Source: CBDCME01 sp965218865 (lineage in GTDB: Bacteria; Pseudomonadota; Alphaproteobacteria; JAAXGF01). From it: DNA of 64,000 nt. This document shows, one piece after another, positions 6,786-15,433 of the stretch. Numbering within the stretch: the first letter of the stretch is position 1; every line of letters starts with the position of its first letter. The notes below the pieces were generated by a model. It searched no databases, was not told the DNA's origin, and saw only the letters and a program-made list of their open reading frames with translations. A program made the position numbers and the translations under genes. The stretch is taken from contig CBDCME010000037.1 of NCBI GenBank assembly GCA_965218865.1, forward strand, positions 1-64,000, read 5' to 3'.

Positions 6786-8440
6786 ATGGAGCTCGAGAAG
6801 GAATACGACTTCATAGATGAAAATCAATCATCCGGCGGCGCCAAGCCGTCCGTCTCGAATAGAGAGAATCAACGAGAAGCTACCGGAGACGGGCCGGGAA
6901 AAAGAGTTGGGGCGTAAAACCGATCAAGAACGGCGCGGACTATATCGAGAGTTTGCGCGGACGCAATTTGAAAGTTTTTCTTTTCGGCAAGCAGGTATGC
7001 GAGCCCGTCGATCACCCCGTGATTCGGCCGTCTATCAACGCCGTCGCCAGGACCTACGACCTCGCGGTCGAGAAACCCGACCTCGCCATGGTTGAGTCGT
7101 CGATCAGCGGGAAAAAAGTCAACCGGTTCCTCCATATTACGGAAAGCGTCGACGACGTCGTCATGCAGAACCGGATGCAGCGCCGGCTCGGCCAGCTTAC
7201 GGGCACCTGCTTCCAACGCTGCGTCGGCATGGACGCGCTCAATTCGCTTTATTCCCTGACTTACGATATGGATCGGAAATGCGGCACTTCGTACCACGAT
7301 AGGTTCAAGAATTTCATCCGCGAGGTACAGGAACAAAACCTCGTTATCGGTGGCGCCATGACCGATCCCAAGGGCGACCGCAGCAAGCCACCGACTGAGC
7401 AGGAAGACCCCGGTCTGTTCCTCCATGTGGTCGAGCGCCGCGAGGACGGCGTGGTCGTGCGCGGGGCCAAGGCGCATCAAACCGGTTGCGTCAATTCCCA
7501 TTGGATCATCATCATGCCGACGATGCGCATGCGGCCCGAGGACCGTGATTACGCGGTGGTCTGCGCTATCCCCGTCGAGGACCCCGGCCTGACCTACATT
7601 TACGGCCGCCAATCGTGCGACACCCGGAGCATGGAAGGGGGAGACATCGATCAGGGCAACGCTCAGTACAGCGGTCAGGAAGCCATGATCATCATCGACG
7701 ACGTGTTTGTCCCCTGGGGGCGGGTCTACATGGACGGAGAGACCGAGTTCTGCTCCGAGCTCGTCGAGCGTTTCACCACCTACCACCGGCGCAGCTACGT
7801 CTGCAAGACCGGCCTCGGCGACGTCATCATCGGCGCCGCGGCGACCGTCGCGGACTACAATGGCGTGCAGAACGCTTCCCATATCCGCGATAAGCTCGTC
7901 GAGATGACCCATCTCAACGAGTCGATCTACGGCGCCGGAATCGCCTCCTCCCACGAGTCCTTCCAGACCAACGCGGGCAACTATCAGAACAACGAGATGC
8001 TGGCCAACGTCTGCAAACAGAACGTGACGCGCTTTCCCTTCGAGCTCGCGCGCCTAGCCCAGGATCTTGCGGGCGGCCTGGTCGGTACCTGTCCCTCCGA
8101 GAAGGAACTCGACTCTCCCGAGACCGGACCCATCCTGGAAAAATTCCTGAAGGGCCGTCCGGGCGTGACCCCGAAAAACCGCATCCGCATCCTGAGGCTT
8201 ATCGAAAACATGACCCTCGGGCGCAACGCCGTCGGCTACCTCACCGAATCGATCCACGGAGGCGGTTCACCCCAGGCCCAAAGAGTCCAGATCGCGCGCC
8301 AGATGGATCTCGAGTACAAGAAGCGTCTTGCGAAGGATTTAGCTGGGGTGACGGAACCGGACGCGGAAAAGCCGAAACTCTCGCCTCACTTCCAACGCTT
8401 GATTCCGGCCGCTTCCGGCACCGGCGACACCACTGATTGA
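6786..8440 (+). CDS. abfD: 4-hydroxybutyryl-CoA dehydratase / vinylacetyl-CoA isomerase (N-terminal frameshift)
   Basis: A flavin- and [4Fe-4S]-dependent enzyme that converts 4-hydroxybutyryl-CoA to crotonyl-CoA in 4-aminobutyrate/4-hydroxybutyrate metabolism. The frame from 6953 to 8440 aligns along its length with the Clostridium aminobutyricum enzyme as I recall it: CFQRC (Fe-S cysteines), AKAHQTG, QEAMIIIDDVFVPW (the glutamate), YHRRSY (cluster histidine and tyrosine) and ESIHGGGSPQAQ. The family's N-terminal YIESLR is encoded upstream of the TTG at 6953 in the same frame, but no start codon exists there. The ATG at 6786 has a near-ideal ribosome binding site and its frame joins if one A is added to the A5 run at 6899-6903. 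I therefore place the start at 6786 with a one-base defect. The loop between the active-site tyrosine and cysteine is one residue shorter than in C. aminobutyricum. The nuo genes begin about 140 bp downstream. Confidence 0.85.
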
Positions 8441-8580
8441 CCGCTGTCCGTTCCTGAACGGCCGCCGGCGTTTTTGTACGGCCGATCGCCCGCGAAAATC
8501 CTTTTCGCGCCAGGCCATTCGGCTGCCGCGATAAAGGCTGGAATCCGCGGTGCAATTCCCGGGCCCGGCATGAGGTGGTG

Positions 8581-9591
8581 ATGGAAGAATATCTTCCGGT
8601 GGTACTGATGGTGGGCAAGATGGCCGTGATCATCGCGGTTCTTCTTTTCCTACCGATTCCGCTGACTTGGATCGAGCGCAAGATCGCGGGCCACATTCAG
8701 CAGCGGCTCGGTCCCATGCGGGTGGGCTGGCACGGAGTGCTGCAACCCTTGGCCGACGGAATCAAACTCTTGACCAAGGAGGACCACGTTCCAACGGAGG
8801 CCGACCGGCTGCTTTTCAAGCTGGCACCGTTCATCTCCCTGGTTCCGCCTTTCGCCGTCTTCGTGGCGATACCGTTCGGCGACAGCGTCTCGATCCTGGG
8901 CCACGAGGTCACCCTCTATCTTTCCGACATGAACGTCGGACTACTCTACATTCTCGCGGTGGCGGGGATCGAGGTCTTCGGGGTTATCGTTGCCGGCTGG
9001 GCTTCCAACAGCAAGTACGCCGTCCTCGGAAGCCTGCGAACCTGCGCCCAAATGATCAGCTACGAAATTCCCATGGGATTCTCGGTCATCGGGGTGCTGA
9101 TGCTCGCCCAATCCATGAGTCTCCTGGACATCGTCCAGGCCCAGGAGGGGATCTGGAACGTCGTCTACCAGCCGCTCGGCTTTTTCGTCTTTTTTGTCGC
9201 CGGCCTCGCCGAGGCTCAGAGAATTCCGTTCGATTTGGCGGAGGCGGAGGGGGATCTGGGCGCCGGATACCACACCGAATACAGCGGCATGCGGTTTTCC
9301 TTCTTCATGATCAGCGAGTACCTGGTCGTGGTGATATTGTCGATGCTCACCGTAATCCTCTTTTTCGGCGGTTGGAACGGCGGCTTGTTTTTCCTCCCGG
9401 GCACCGTCTGGTTTTTGCTCAAGGTCGGCTTTTTCATCTGGGTATTCATGTGGTTCCGATTCACCTTTCCACGCTATCGTTACGACCAGTTGATGAGCAT
9501 CGGGTGGAAGGTCCTTGCTGCCGTTGTCGCTCGCGAACATCCTGATCAGCGGAATCTTCGTGTCTTGAAAAAGTGGACCAAAATAAGATAA
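8581..9591 (+). CDS. nuoH: NADH-quinone oxidoreductase subunit H
   Basis: A 336-residue membrane subunit that forms much of the quinone-binding chamber where the peripheral and membrane arms of complex I meet. It shows the family hallmarks RLGPMRVGWHGVLQPLADG and EAQRIPFDLAEAEGDLGAG followed by YHTEYSGMRF, with about eight hydrophobic segments. The ATG at 8581 is preferred over the in-frame GTG at 8575 because GAGG at 8572-8575 then sits 5 bases upstream. It is the first gene of the permuted nuo locus; nuoI follows after 10 bases. The length is normal for the family. Confidence 0.95.
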   Translation: MEEYLPVVLMVGKMAVIIAVLLFLPIPLTWIERKIAGHIQQRLGPMRVGWHGVLQPLADGIKLLTKEDHVPTEADRLLFKLAPFISLVPPFAVFVAIPFGDSVSILGHEVTLYLSDMNVGLLYILAVAGIEVFGVIVAGWASNSKYAVLGSLRTCAQMISYEIPMGFSVIGVLMLAQSMSLLDIVQAQEGIWNVVYQPLGFFVFFVAGLAEAQRIPFDLAEAEGDLGAGYHTEYSGMRFSFFMISEYLVVVILSMLTVILFFGGWNGGLFFLPGTVWFLLKVGFFIWVFMWFRFTFPRYRYDQLMSIGWKVLAAVVAREHPDQRNLRVLKKWTKIR

Positions 9592-9601
9592 AAACGAGAC
9601 C

Positions 9602-10168
9602 ATGGCGAAGGTTCTGGAAAAAATGGCGCGGTGGATCGGGTGGGCCTTCTTCCTAGATTTGGTGCAAGGCCTGTCACTGACCCTGAGCTATATGTTCTCG
9701 CGAACGGTCACGCAGCGGTATCCGGACAATGAAACCTGGGTGCCTTATCCACGTTACCGTGGACACCATTTCCTCAAAACCGGCGAGGACGGCGATCTGA
9801 ATTGCGTCGGCTGCGAGCTGTGCGCCAAGATCTGTCCTTGCGATTGCATCACGGTTGTGCCCTACGAGGATGAAAAGGGAAACCGCCGTCCCAAGGTTTT
9901 CGACATCGACCTCGCCAGATGCCTATTCTGTGGTCTGTGCGAGGACGCATGCCCGGCCGACGCCATCGCCCTGGGCCGTGTGTACGAATTCTCGAGTTTC
10001 GATTCGAAGGCACTGGTCGTGGGAAGGGACACCCTCAGGGGTATTCCGGGAAAGGCCGAGAGGGGCGGACAAGTCGTCGGCGCGAAGTTGACGACCGAAG
10101 GCGGCATTCGCGCAGTCGAATCGGGAAAGGCGGATGGATACGACTGGTGGCGCCGGATTCGGCGGTGA
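9602..10168 (+). CDS. nuoI: NADH-quinone oxidoreductase subunit I
   Basis: A 188-residue ferredoxin-like subunit that carries the two [4Fe-4S] clusters N6a and N6b, passing electrons toward cluster N2 in NuoB. Both cluster motifs are complete: CVGCELCAKICP and CLFCGLCEDACP, each followed by the proline expected in this fold. An amphipathic N-terminal helix (WIGWAFFLDLVQGLSLTL) docks it to the membrane arm. The C-terminal tail is about 25 residues longer than in short homologues. It begins 10 bases after nuoH; the next nuo gene, nuoJ, is 934 bases away because a CBS-domain gene and repeats intervene. Confidence 0.95.
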   Translation: MAKVLEKMARWIGWAFFLDLVQGLSLTLSYMFSRTVTQRYPDNETWVPYPRYRGHHFLKTGEDGDLNCVGCELCAKICPCDCITVVPYEDEKGNRRPKVFDIDLARCLFCGLCEDACPADAIALGRVYEFSSFDSKALVVGRDTLRGIPGKAERGGQVVGAKLTTEGGIRAVESGKADGYDWWRRIRR

Positions 10169-10288
10169 CGATCGGGTGAGTCGGGGGGGCGTTCGCATGA
10201 CCAAATTCACGGCCCCATGCAAGCCATCCTCGGGTTCGCCAACGGCGATTTTTTGGGGGCGTATAAATTTGTCTCCTGGGAAAGAGCT

Positions 10289-10740
10289 ATGTTTGTAAGA
10301 GAAATATTGAGAATGAAGGGCTTCGATGTCTTTTCCGTCGTCCCCGACGAAACGGTGCGGGGCGTCGTCAGGATTTTCGGGGAGCGGAAGATCGGATTCG
10401 CCATTGTCCGGTGATCCGAAGGGGGAAGTCATCGGGACGATTTCCGAACGCGACGTCTGCCATGCCGTGTGCGCCAAAGGGGAAGGCGCGGTCACGATGC
10501 TGGTGCGGGATATCATGACTCGGAACGTCGTCAGCTGCGCGCTTCACGATACCCTGCCCAAGGTGATGGCGTTGATGACCGAGCGCCGGGACGCGCCACA
10601 TTCTGGTCATGGAAGGCGGTGCCATTAAGGGCGTCGTCAGCGGCGGCGACCTGCTCAAGCACCGCCTGGACGAGGTTCTCCGCCAGGAGAAGTCCATGCG
10701 CGACTTCATTGCCGGGTCGGACTACAGCGTTCACTCCTAG
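10289..10740 (+). pseudogene. CBS-domain protein inside the nuo locus, broken by two one-base shifts
   Basis: The ATG at 10289, preceded by GGGAAAGAG, opens a frame reading MFVREILRMKGFDVFSVVPD. It shifts at a GG near 10410 and again at a GGG near 10589. Removing one G at each place gives a single protein of about 149 residues with two CBS motifs: KIGFAIVRDPKGEVIGTISERD, and ALMTERRTRHILVMEGG followed by GVVSGGDLL. It ends at TAG 10738-10740. CBS pairs usually bind adenosine nucleotides and report energy state. Its position between nuoI and nuoJ is not usual for complex I loci and suggests either an insertion or a regulator linked to respiration. The CBS identification is secure; function here is open. 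Confidence 0.75.
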
Positions 10741-10844
10741 TGCATCGACCCAAACGGAGGCGACAGCCGAAGTTTGGAAAGTTGATGCATCGACAAAGGC
10801 CTGGTGCACGGGGGCGTGAACGAAGTGAATGCGCCGGTGCACTA
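10738..10844 (+). repeat. Interspersed repeat family R, copy A
   Basis: About 107 bp running from TAGTGCATCGACCCAAACGG to GCGCCGGTGCACTAG. The ends CTAGTGCATCGACC and GGTGCACTAG are loosely inverted. Nearly identical sequence recurs at 41931-42038 and a shorter inverted copy at 48219-48275. It contains no supported gene. Confidence 0.85.
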
Positions 10845-10946
10845 GGGTACAAGCCGGCGGTTTCAACGACGGCCGACTCCGTGCCGACGGATTCGCCGCG
10901 AGAAGCGTTCGAACCGTTTCAGCGGGTGGCCGCGGGGCTTTTTCTT

Positions 10947-11025
10947 GATATACTTCCGCGCGGATGATCCATGCCCCAGCGCTGTTCATCATGATATACT
11001 TCCGCGCGGATGATCCATGCCCCAG
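10947..11025 (+). repeat. Two 33-bp direct repeats
   Basis: A 33-bp unit starting GATATACTTCCGCGCGGATG and ending CCATGCCCCAG occurs at 10947-10979 and again at 10993-11025, identical by eye, separated by 13 bp. It lies just before nuoJ. Two units with a 13-bp gap are not a CRISPR array. They could be operator sites or a small duplication. Confidence 0.8.
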
Positions 11026-11102
11026 GGACGTCTCGGTGGTGCGAGACCCTGCGCGGGCGAAATTCCGGCATTCGGGCCCGCATGTCCTGAAGGGCATATT
11101 CC

Positions 11103-11606
11103 ATGGAAAAGGCCTTTTTTCTTCTGTTCGCCGCCGTAGCGATCGGATCGGGCTTGATGGTCGTGATGGCAAAAAGCGCGATCCATAGCGCTCTTTCGCT
11201 CATCGTTTGCTTCATTCAGGTGGCCGCGATCTTCGTTCTTCTGGGGTCGCCCTTCCTCGCCGCCATCCAGATCTTCGTTTACGTGGGCGCGGTGATCGTC
11301 CTATTCCTGTTCGTCATCATGATGCTCGACGTCCGCAAGCAGGCGCGCAATAGGTTCGTCGAAAAAGGAAGGGCGCCGATGCTTGCCTTCGTGGTGGTTC
11401 TGGGCGCCACGATGTTGGCAATGTTGTTCGTGAGCGAGCGTGTCATGCTGCTCTCCGCCAGCCCTGGCGTCGGCAGTCCGGGCACTGTTTCCGAATTGAG
11501 CAAGGCTCTCTTCTCCGACTACCTTCTTCCCTTCGAGGTCGCCTCCGTCATTCTTCTGGTCGCCCTGGTGGGCGCGATCGTTCTGGCGAAAAGCGAGCCC
11601 AGGTGA
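11103..11606 (+). CDS. nuoJ: NADH-quinone oxidoreductase subunit J
   Basis: A 167-residue subunit with five predicted membrane helices. The conserved third-helix region IQIFVYVGAVIVLFLFVIMM, which contains the pi-bulge that couples quinone reduction to proton transfer, is intact. The ATG at 11103 is the start. It overlaps nuoK in a TGATG arrangement, so the two are translationally coupled. The upstream 360 bp carry repeats R and the 33-bp pair rather than genes. Confidence 0.93.
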   Translation: MEKAFFLLFAAVAIGSGLMVVMAKSAIHSALSLIVCFIQVAAIFVLLGSPFLAAIQIFVYVGAVIVLFLFVIMMLDVRKQARNRFVEKGRAPMLAFVVVLGATMLAMLFVSERVMLLSASPGVGSPGTVSELSKALFSDYLLPFEVASVILLVALVGAIVLAKSEPR

Positions 11607-11908
11607 TGGTCCCGCTATCGTGGTACGTCGGCCTCGGCGCGGCGCTGTTCGTTATCGGAGCGGCGGGCGTTCTATTGCGGCGGAATGTTCTCATCGTGCT
11701 GATGTCCCTGGAACTGATGCTCAACTCGGTGAACATCAACCTGCTGGCCTTCGCCGACGTGTTCGGCGATTTCCGCGGCCAGATCATCGCAATATTCGTC
11801 ATCGCGGTTACCGCGTCCGAGGTTGCCATTGCCCTCGGAATCCTGGTCGCCCTGTTTCGCAACAAGGCCACACTCGAGGTCGACGAGCTCACGATTCTGA
11901 AAGGATAA
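11606..11908 (+). CDS. nuoK: NADH-quinone oxidoreductase subunit K
   Basis: A 100-residue MrpC-like subunit with three helices. Buried glutamates typical of the family are visible in VLMSLELMLNSVNINLLAF and VTASEVAIALGILVALFR. The ATG at 11606 shares one base with the nuoJ stop; a GTG three bases earlier is possible. It forms part of the proton path between NuoJ and the antiporter-like subunits. The next gene starts 4 bases after its stop. Confidence 0.93.
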   Translation: MVPLSWYVGLGAALFVIGAAGVLLRRNVLIVLMSLELMLNSVNINLLAFADVFGDFRGQIIAIFVIAVTASEVAIALGILVALFRNKATLEVDELTILKG

Positions 11909-11911
11909 GGG

Positions 11912-13402
11912 TTGGAAGTCGTCACTTCGATCAGACCCCTCCTCGCCATCGCCGTATCTCTGATTGCCGCCGGGGCCATCCTGGGCTTCCACGGCCGGGA
12001 CAACCTCAGGGACGCGGTGTCCCTGGTCGCGGCTGTCATCAAGTTTCTTATCGTCGTCTCCATGGCGCCCACCGTGCTCGCCGGCGGGACCATCGAGTTG
12101 ACCCTGTTCACGATCTTGCCGAGGGTCGATTTCGCCTTCCGGGTGGACTCGCTGGGGATGGTGTTCGCGACGATTTCATCGCTGCTGTGGATCGCCGCCG
12201 CGGTTTATTCGATCGGCTACATGCGAAGCTTGAAGGAACACGCGCAGACGCGTTTCTTCGCCTGTTTCGCCGTGAGCCTGTCGGCGGCCATCGGCGGCGC
12301 CTTCGCCGCCAACCTGTTTACCCTGGTGATCTTCTACGAGGTCCTCAGCCTCGTCACCTACCCGCTGGTCTATCACAAGGAGGACGACGAGTCCTGGTAC
12401 CGAGGCCGGCGCTACTTGGTGTATTTGGTCGGGGCCTCGAAGACCTTTCTGCTGGCCGCTCTCGCGCTCACTTACCAGTTGGCCGGGACTCTCGATTTCA
12501 AGCCCCATGGCCTGTTCGACGGGACCGCCGCCTCGTCCCTGCTACTGAGTGTAGTCTATTTCTGTTACCTGGCGGGTTTTGCCAAGGCCGCGATCATGCC
12601 CTTCCACGCGTGGCTGCCCGCCGCGATGGTCGCGCCGACGCCGGTCAGTGCCCTGCTGCACGCGGTGGCGGTGGTGAAGATGGGCGTCTTCTGCGTTCTG
12701 CGCCTCGTTTTCAACGTCATGGGGGTGCGGTTGATGGACGAGCTGGGTCTCGGCGTCGCCACCGCCTACCTGGTCTCGTTCACGATCATCACGGCCTCGG
12801 TCTACGCCCTGACCCAGAACGATCTCAAGGCGCGGCTCGCCTATTCCACGGTCAGCCAGCTGTCGTACATCATCCTCGGAGCGGTGCTGCTCACCCCATA
12901 CACGATCATCGGCGGCATCGTTCATATCGCCGGCCACGCGTTGTCGAAGATCACCCTGTTTTTTTGCGCCGGCTCCATTTATTGCGCCTCGCGTCGCCGG
13001 AACATCAGCGATCTTGCCGGGATCGGGCGCCGGCTGCCGTGGACCATGGCGGCCTTTTTCATCGGTTCGCTCGGCATGATCGGAATTCCGCCGGCGGGGG
13101 GATTCATCAGCAAATGGTATCTGGTGCTGGGTTCGGTGGAGGCCCACGAAATCGTCTTCCTCGCCGTTCTACTGGTGAGCTCCGTCCTTAACGCCGCTTA
13201 CTTCCTGCCGGTGACCTACATTGCCTTCTTCCAGAAGGAAACCACCGGTGCCGTGCGCGACGGCGCCGTCCGGATCAAGCCCGATGAGGTGCGGGAGATT
13301 CCGCTGGTCACTATTCCTCTTGTGGCCACGGCCGTGTTGTCCCTGGTCATGGGGATCTTCCCCGATTACTTCCTGACTCTGGCCCGGGGAGTGGTGCCTT
13401 GA
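11912..13402 (+). CDS. MrpD/NuoL-type antiporter-like subunit of complex I
   Basis: A 496-residue membrane protein starting at TTG 11912. It has the charged residues that define proton-pumping antiporter-like subunits: Glu143 in VIFYEVLSLV (helix 5), Lys225 in FAKAAIMPFHAWLP (helix 7), Lys256 in AVVKMGVF (helix 8) and Lys346 in GHALSKITLFF (helix 12). About 14 helices are expected. It lacks the long C-terminal lateral helix of NuoL, so it looks like an MrpD or M/N-type pump. It occupies the place where nuoL normally starts, directly after nuoK, and overlaps the next small gene by 4 bases. Together with the gene at 13646, NuoM and NuoN it makes a fourth antiporter-like subunit in this locus. 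Confidence 0.85.
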   Translation: MEVVTSIRPLLAIAVSLIAAGAILGFHGRDNLRDAVSLVAAVIKFLIVVSMAPTVLAGGTIELTLFTILPRVDFAFRVDSLGMVFATISSLLWIAAAVYSIGYMRSLKEHAQTRFFACFAVSLSAAIGGAFAANLFTLVIFYEVLSLVTYPLVYHKEDDESWYRGRRYLVYLVGASKTFLLAALALTYQLAGTLDFKPHGLFDGTAASSLLLSVVYFCYLAGFAKAAIMPFHAWLPAAMVAPTPVSALLHAVAVVKMGVFCVLRLVFNVMGVRLMDELGLGVATAYLVSFTIITASVYALTQNDLKARLAYSTVSQLSYIILGAVLLTPYTIIGGIVHIAGHALSKITLFFCAGSIYCASRRRNISDLAGIGRRLPWTMAAFFIGSLGMIGIPPAGGFISKWYLVLGSVEAHEIVFLAVLLVSSVLNAAYFLPVTYIAFFQKETTGAVRDGAVRIKPDEVREIPLVTIPLVATAVLSLVMGIFPDYFLTLARGVVP

Positions 13403-13653
13403 TTCGACGGATTCTCCGCTTCCTCGGCAACGCCGGGCACGCCAGACAGCGGCGCTATCTGCTCGCGGCCACCCTGTTGTTGGTTTTCGCCGCCGATCTC
13501 GCGGTTTCCAGGGAGCATGGCCACACCTTCTGGGACCACATTCCAGGTTGGCCGGCGTTGCTCGGATTCGTTTCCTGCGTCGCCATCATCTTCGTCAGCA
13601 AGTTTCTCGGCCACCAGGGACGCATCATGCGGCGCGAGGACTACTATGATTGA
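13399..13653 (+). CDS. Small two-helix membrane protein between two antiporter subunits
   Basis: 84 residues from TTG 13399: a basic N-terminus (MIRRILRFLGNAGHARQRR), two hydrophobic segments (YLLAATLLLVFAADLAV; PALLGFVSCVAIIFVSKFLG) and a charged tail. Its start overlaps the upstream antiporter gene by 4 bases and its end overlaps the downstream one by 8, so it is certainly part of the operon. I do not recognise it as a standard complex I subunit. By place and size it may be an accessory subunit or assembly factor for the extra pump module, comparable in position to the small subunits of Mrp-type antiporters. That comparison is inference. Confidence 0.75.
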   Translation: MIRRILRFLGNAGHARQRRYLLAATLLLVFAADLAVSREHGHTFWDHIPGWPALLGFVSCVAIIFVSKFLGHQGRIMRREDYYD

Positions 13654-15418
13654 GTGGCTCCATCCCGGGCTGCTGTTCGTGTTCGGCGCCCTTCCGATTC
13701 CGTGGCTCGGCGGGCGTTGGCACCAGGCCTGGCTGATCCTGATTCCCTTGCTCGCCATCGCCGCCGTGGCGACGATGACCCCCGGCGAATATGGAGGCTT
13801 CGAATTCGCCGGCGTTCCGCTCCTCGTCGGCAAGGTCGACAAGCTCAGCTTAGTGTTCGCCTGGGTCTTCACCATCATGTCCCTGATCGGCACGGTCTAC
13901 GCCCTCCAGGTCCAACAACCAGCTCAGCACGTGGCGGCGTTCCTCTACGTGGGCAGCGCCCTCGGCGTCGTCTTCGCCGGGGATTGGTTTTCACTCCTGG
14001 TGTCCTGGGAGATTATGGCTTTCGCCTCCGCCTATCTGATCTTCGCGGCGGCGGAGGAAACGGCCATCCGGGCCGGGTTCCGCTACCTCATGGTCCACGT
14101 CACCGGTGGCGTTCTCCTGTTCGGCGGGATCGTGCTCCACGGCTTGGAGACCGGATCGTTCCTGTTCGGTCCGCTGGCCGAGGCGGACGGCCTCGCCTAC
14201 ACCTTGATCCTGATTTCATTCCTCCTCAACGCGGCGGTGCCGCCGCTGAACGCCTGGCTCACCGACGCTTATCCCGAGGCGACCGTAACCGGCGCCGTTT
14301 TTCTCAGCGCCTTTACGACCAAGACCGCGGTCTACGTCCTGATTCGGGCCTTCCCGGGGACCGAAATTCTGGTCTGGCTGGGGGCCGTGATGGCCCTTTA
14401 CGGCGTCGTTTACGCGGTGTTGGAGAACGATTGCCGGCGCCTTTTGGCCTATCACATCGTGAGCCAGGTCGGTTACATGGTGGCCGGTGTCGGTATCGGC
14501 ACGGCGATGGCCGTCAACGGCGCCGCCTCCCACGCATTCGCCCACATCATCTACAAGGGACTACTGTTCATGGGGGCGGGCGCGGTCATATTCATGACCG
14601 GACGGCGCAAGCTCACCGAGCTGGGCGGACTCTACAGGACCATGCCCTGGACCGTGGCCCTCTACATGGTCGGGGCCTTCGCCATCTCGGCCTTTCCCTT
14701 TTTCAGCGGTTTCGTCAGCAAGTCGATGGTGATTGCCGCCGCCGCCGGAGACCACCGCGCGGTGGTGGTCTTGATGCTCACGGTGGCCTCTTCCGGGACC
14801 TTCCTGCACACCGGGTTGAAGCTTCCCTACTATATGTTCTTCGGCAAGGACTGCGGATTGCGTCCAAAGGAGCCGCCTCTCAACATGCTCGTCGCCATGG
14901 GCATGGCCGCGGCGCTGTGTATCGGCATCGGGGTGTTAGGAGTGTTTCCCGACGTGCTCTATGCTCGCTTGCCGCACCCGGTCGACTTCGATCCCTATAC
15001 CGGCGCGCACATCACTGAAAGCCTCGGCATCCTGATGTTCACGCTGTTGGGCTTCGTGCTGTTTCTGAAATCCCTCGACCCCGAGCGGACCATCAGCATC
15101 GACACCGACTGGTTTTACCGTAAGGGCGCGCGGCTGTTCATGTGGTTCGCCAGGAAACCGGTGGCGCGCTGGGAGGAAATGGTCAGCGCGCTCTCGGACA
15201 CGGTTATTCTGAAGTCCCTCCATTTCTTCGCGCGGAAATGCCTGGTCGCCGATCTGAAGGGGGTGGACGCCATCGTCAACGGCGTCGCCAGGACGGCCCT
15301 GGCCTGGGGTTCGGCGATGCGGCGACTGCAGGGGGGCGTCGTCACCTACTACGCCGCCGCCATGATCGGCGGCGTGTTGGCGGCCATCGCCGTCTATTCC
15401 GTGGTCCAGGCCGGTTAG
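13646..15418 (+). CDS. NuoL-like antiporter subunit with C-terminal lateral-helix extension
   Basis: 590 residues from ATG 13646; the frame is open further upstream, but that part only shadows the previous gene. Key residues: Glu122 in LLVSWEIMAF, Lys226 in FTTKTAVYVL and Lys304 in IIYKGLLFMGAG. The helix-7 lysine found in NuoL/M/N is replaced by Asn195 in LLNAAVPPLNAWL. The C-terminal region contains DTDWFYRKGARL and then VDAIVNGVARTALAW...RRLQGGVVTYYAAAM, which resembles the end of NuoL/MrpA where a long helix runs along the membrane arm. I therefore read it as the NuoL equivalent, although databases often label such proteins antiporter subunit D. No canonical nuoL is present elsewhere in the locus. 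Confidence 0.8.
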   Translation: MIEWLHPGLLFVFGALPIPWLGGRWHQAWLILIPLLAIAAVATMTPGEYGGFEFAGVPLLVGKVDKLSLVFAWVFTIMSLIGTVYALQVQQPAQHVAAFLYVGSALGVVFAGDWFSLLVSWEIMAFASAYLIFAAAEETAIRAGFRYLMVHVTGGVLLFGGIVLHGLETGSFLFGPLAEADGLAYTLILISFLLNAAVPPLNAWLTDAYPEATVTGAVFLSAFTTKTAVYVLIRAFPGTEILVWLGAVMALYGVVYAVLENDCRRLLAYHIVSQVGYMVAGVGIGTAMAVNGAASHAFAHIIYKGLLFMGAGAVIFMTGRRKLTELGGLYRTMPWTVALYMVGAFAISAFPFFSGFVSKSMVIAAAAGDHRAVVVLMLTVASSGTFLHTGLKLPYYMFFGKDCGLRPKEPPLNMLVAMGMAAALCIGIGVLGVFPDVLYARLPHPVDFDPYTGAHITESLGILMFTLLGFVLFLKSLDPERTISIDTDWFYRKGARLFMWFARKPVARWEEMVSALSDTVILKSLHFFARKCLVADLKGVDAIVNGVARTALAWGSAMRRLQGGVVTYYAAAMIGGVLAAIAVYSVVQAG

Positions 15419-15433
15419 GAATCGGGGAGCGCC

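Noticed and set aside
10947..11025. Possible CRISPR array
   Set aside because: Only two 33-bp units with a 13-bp gap, and no cas gene nearby.
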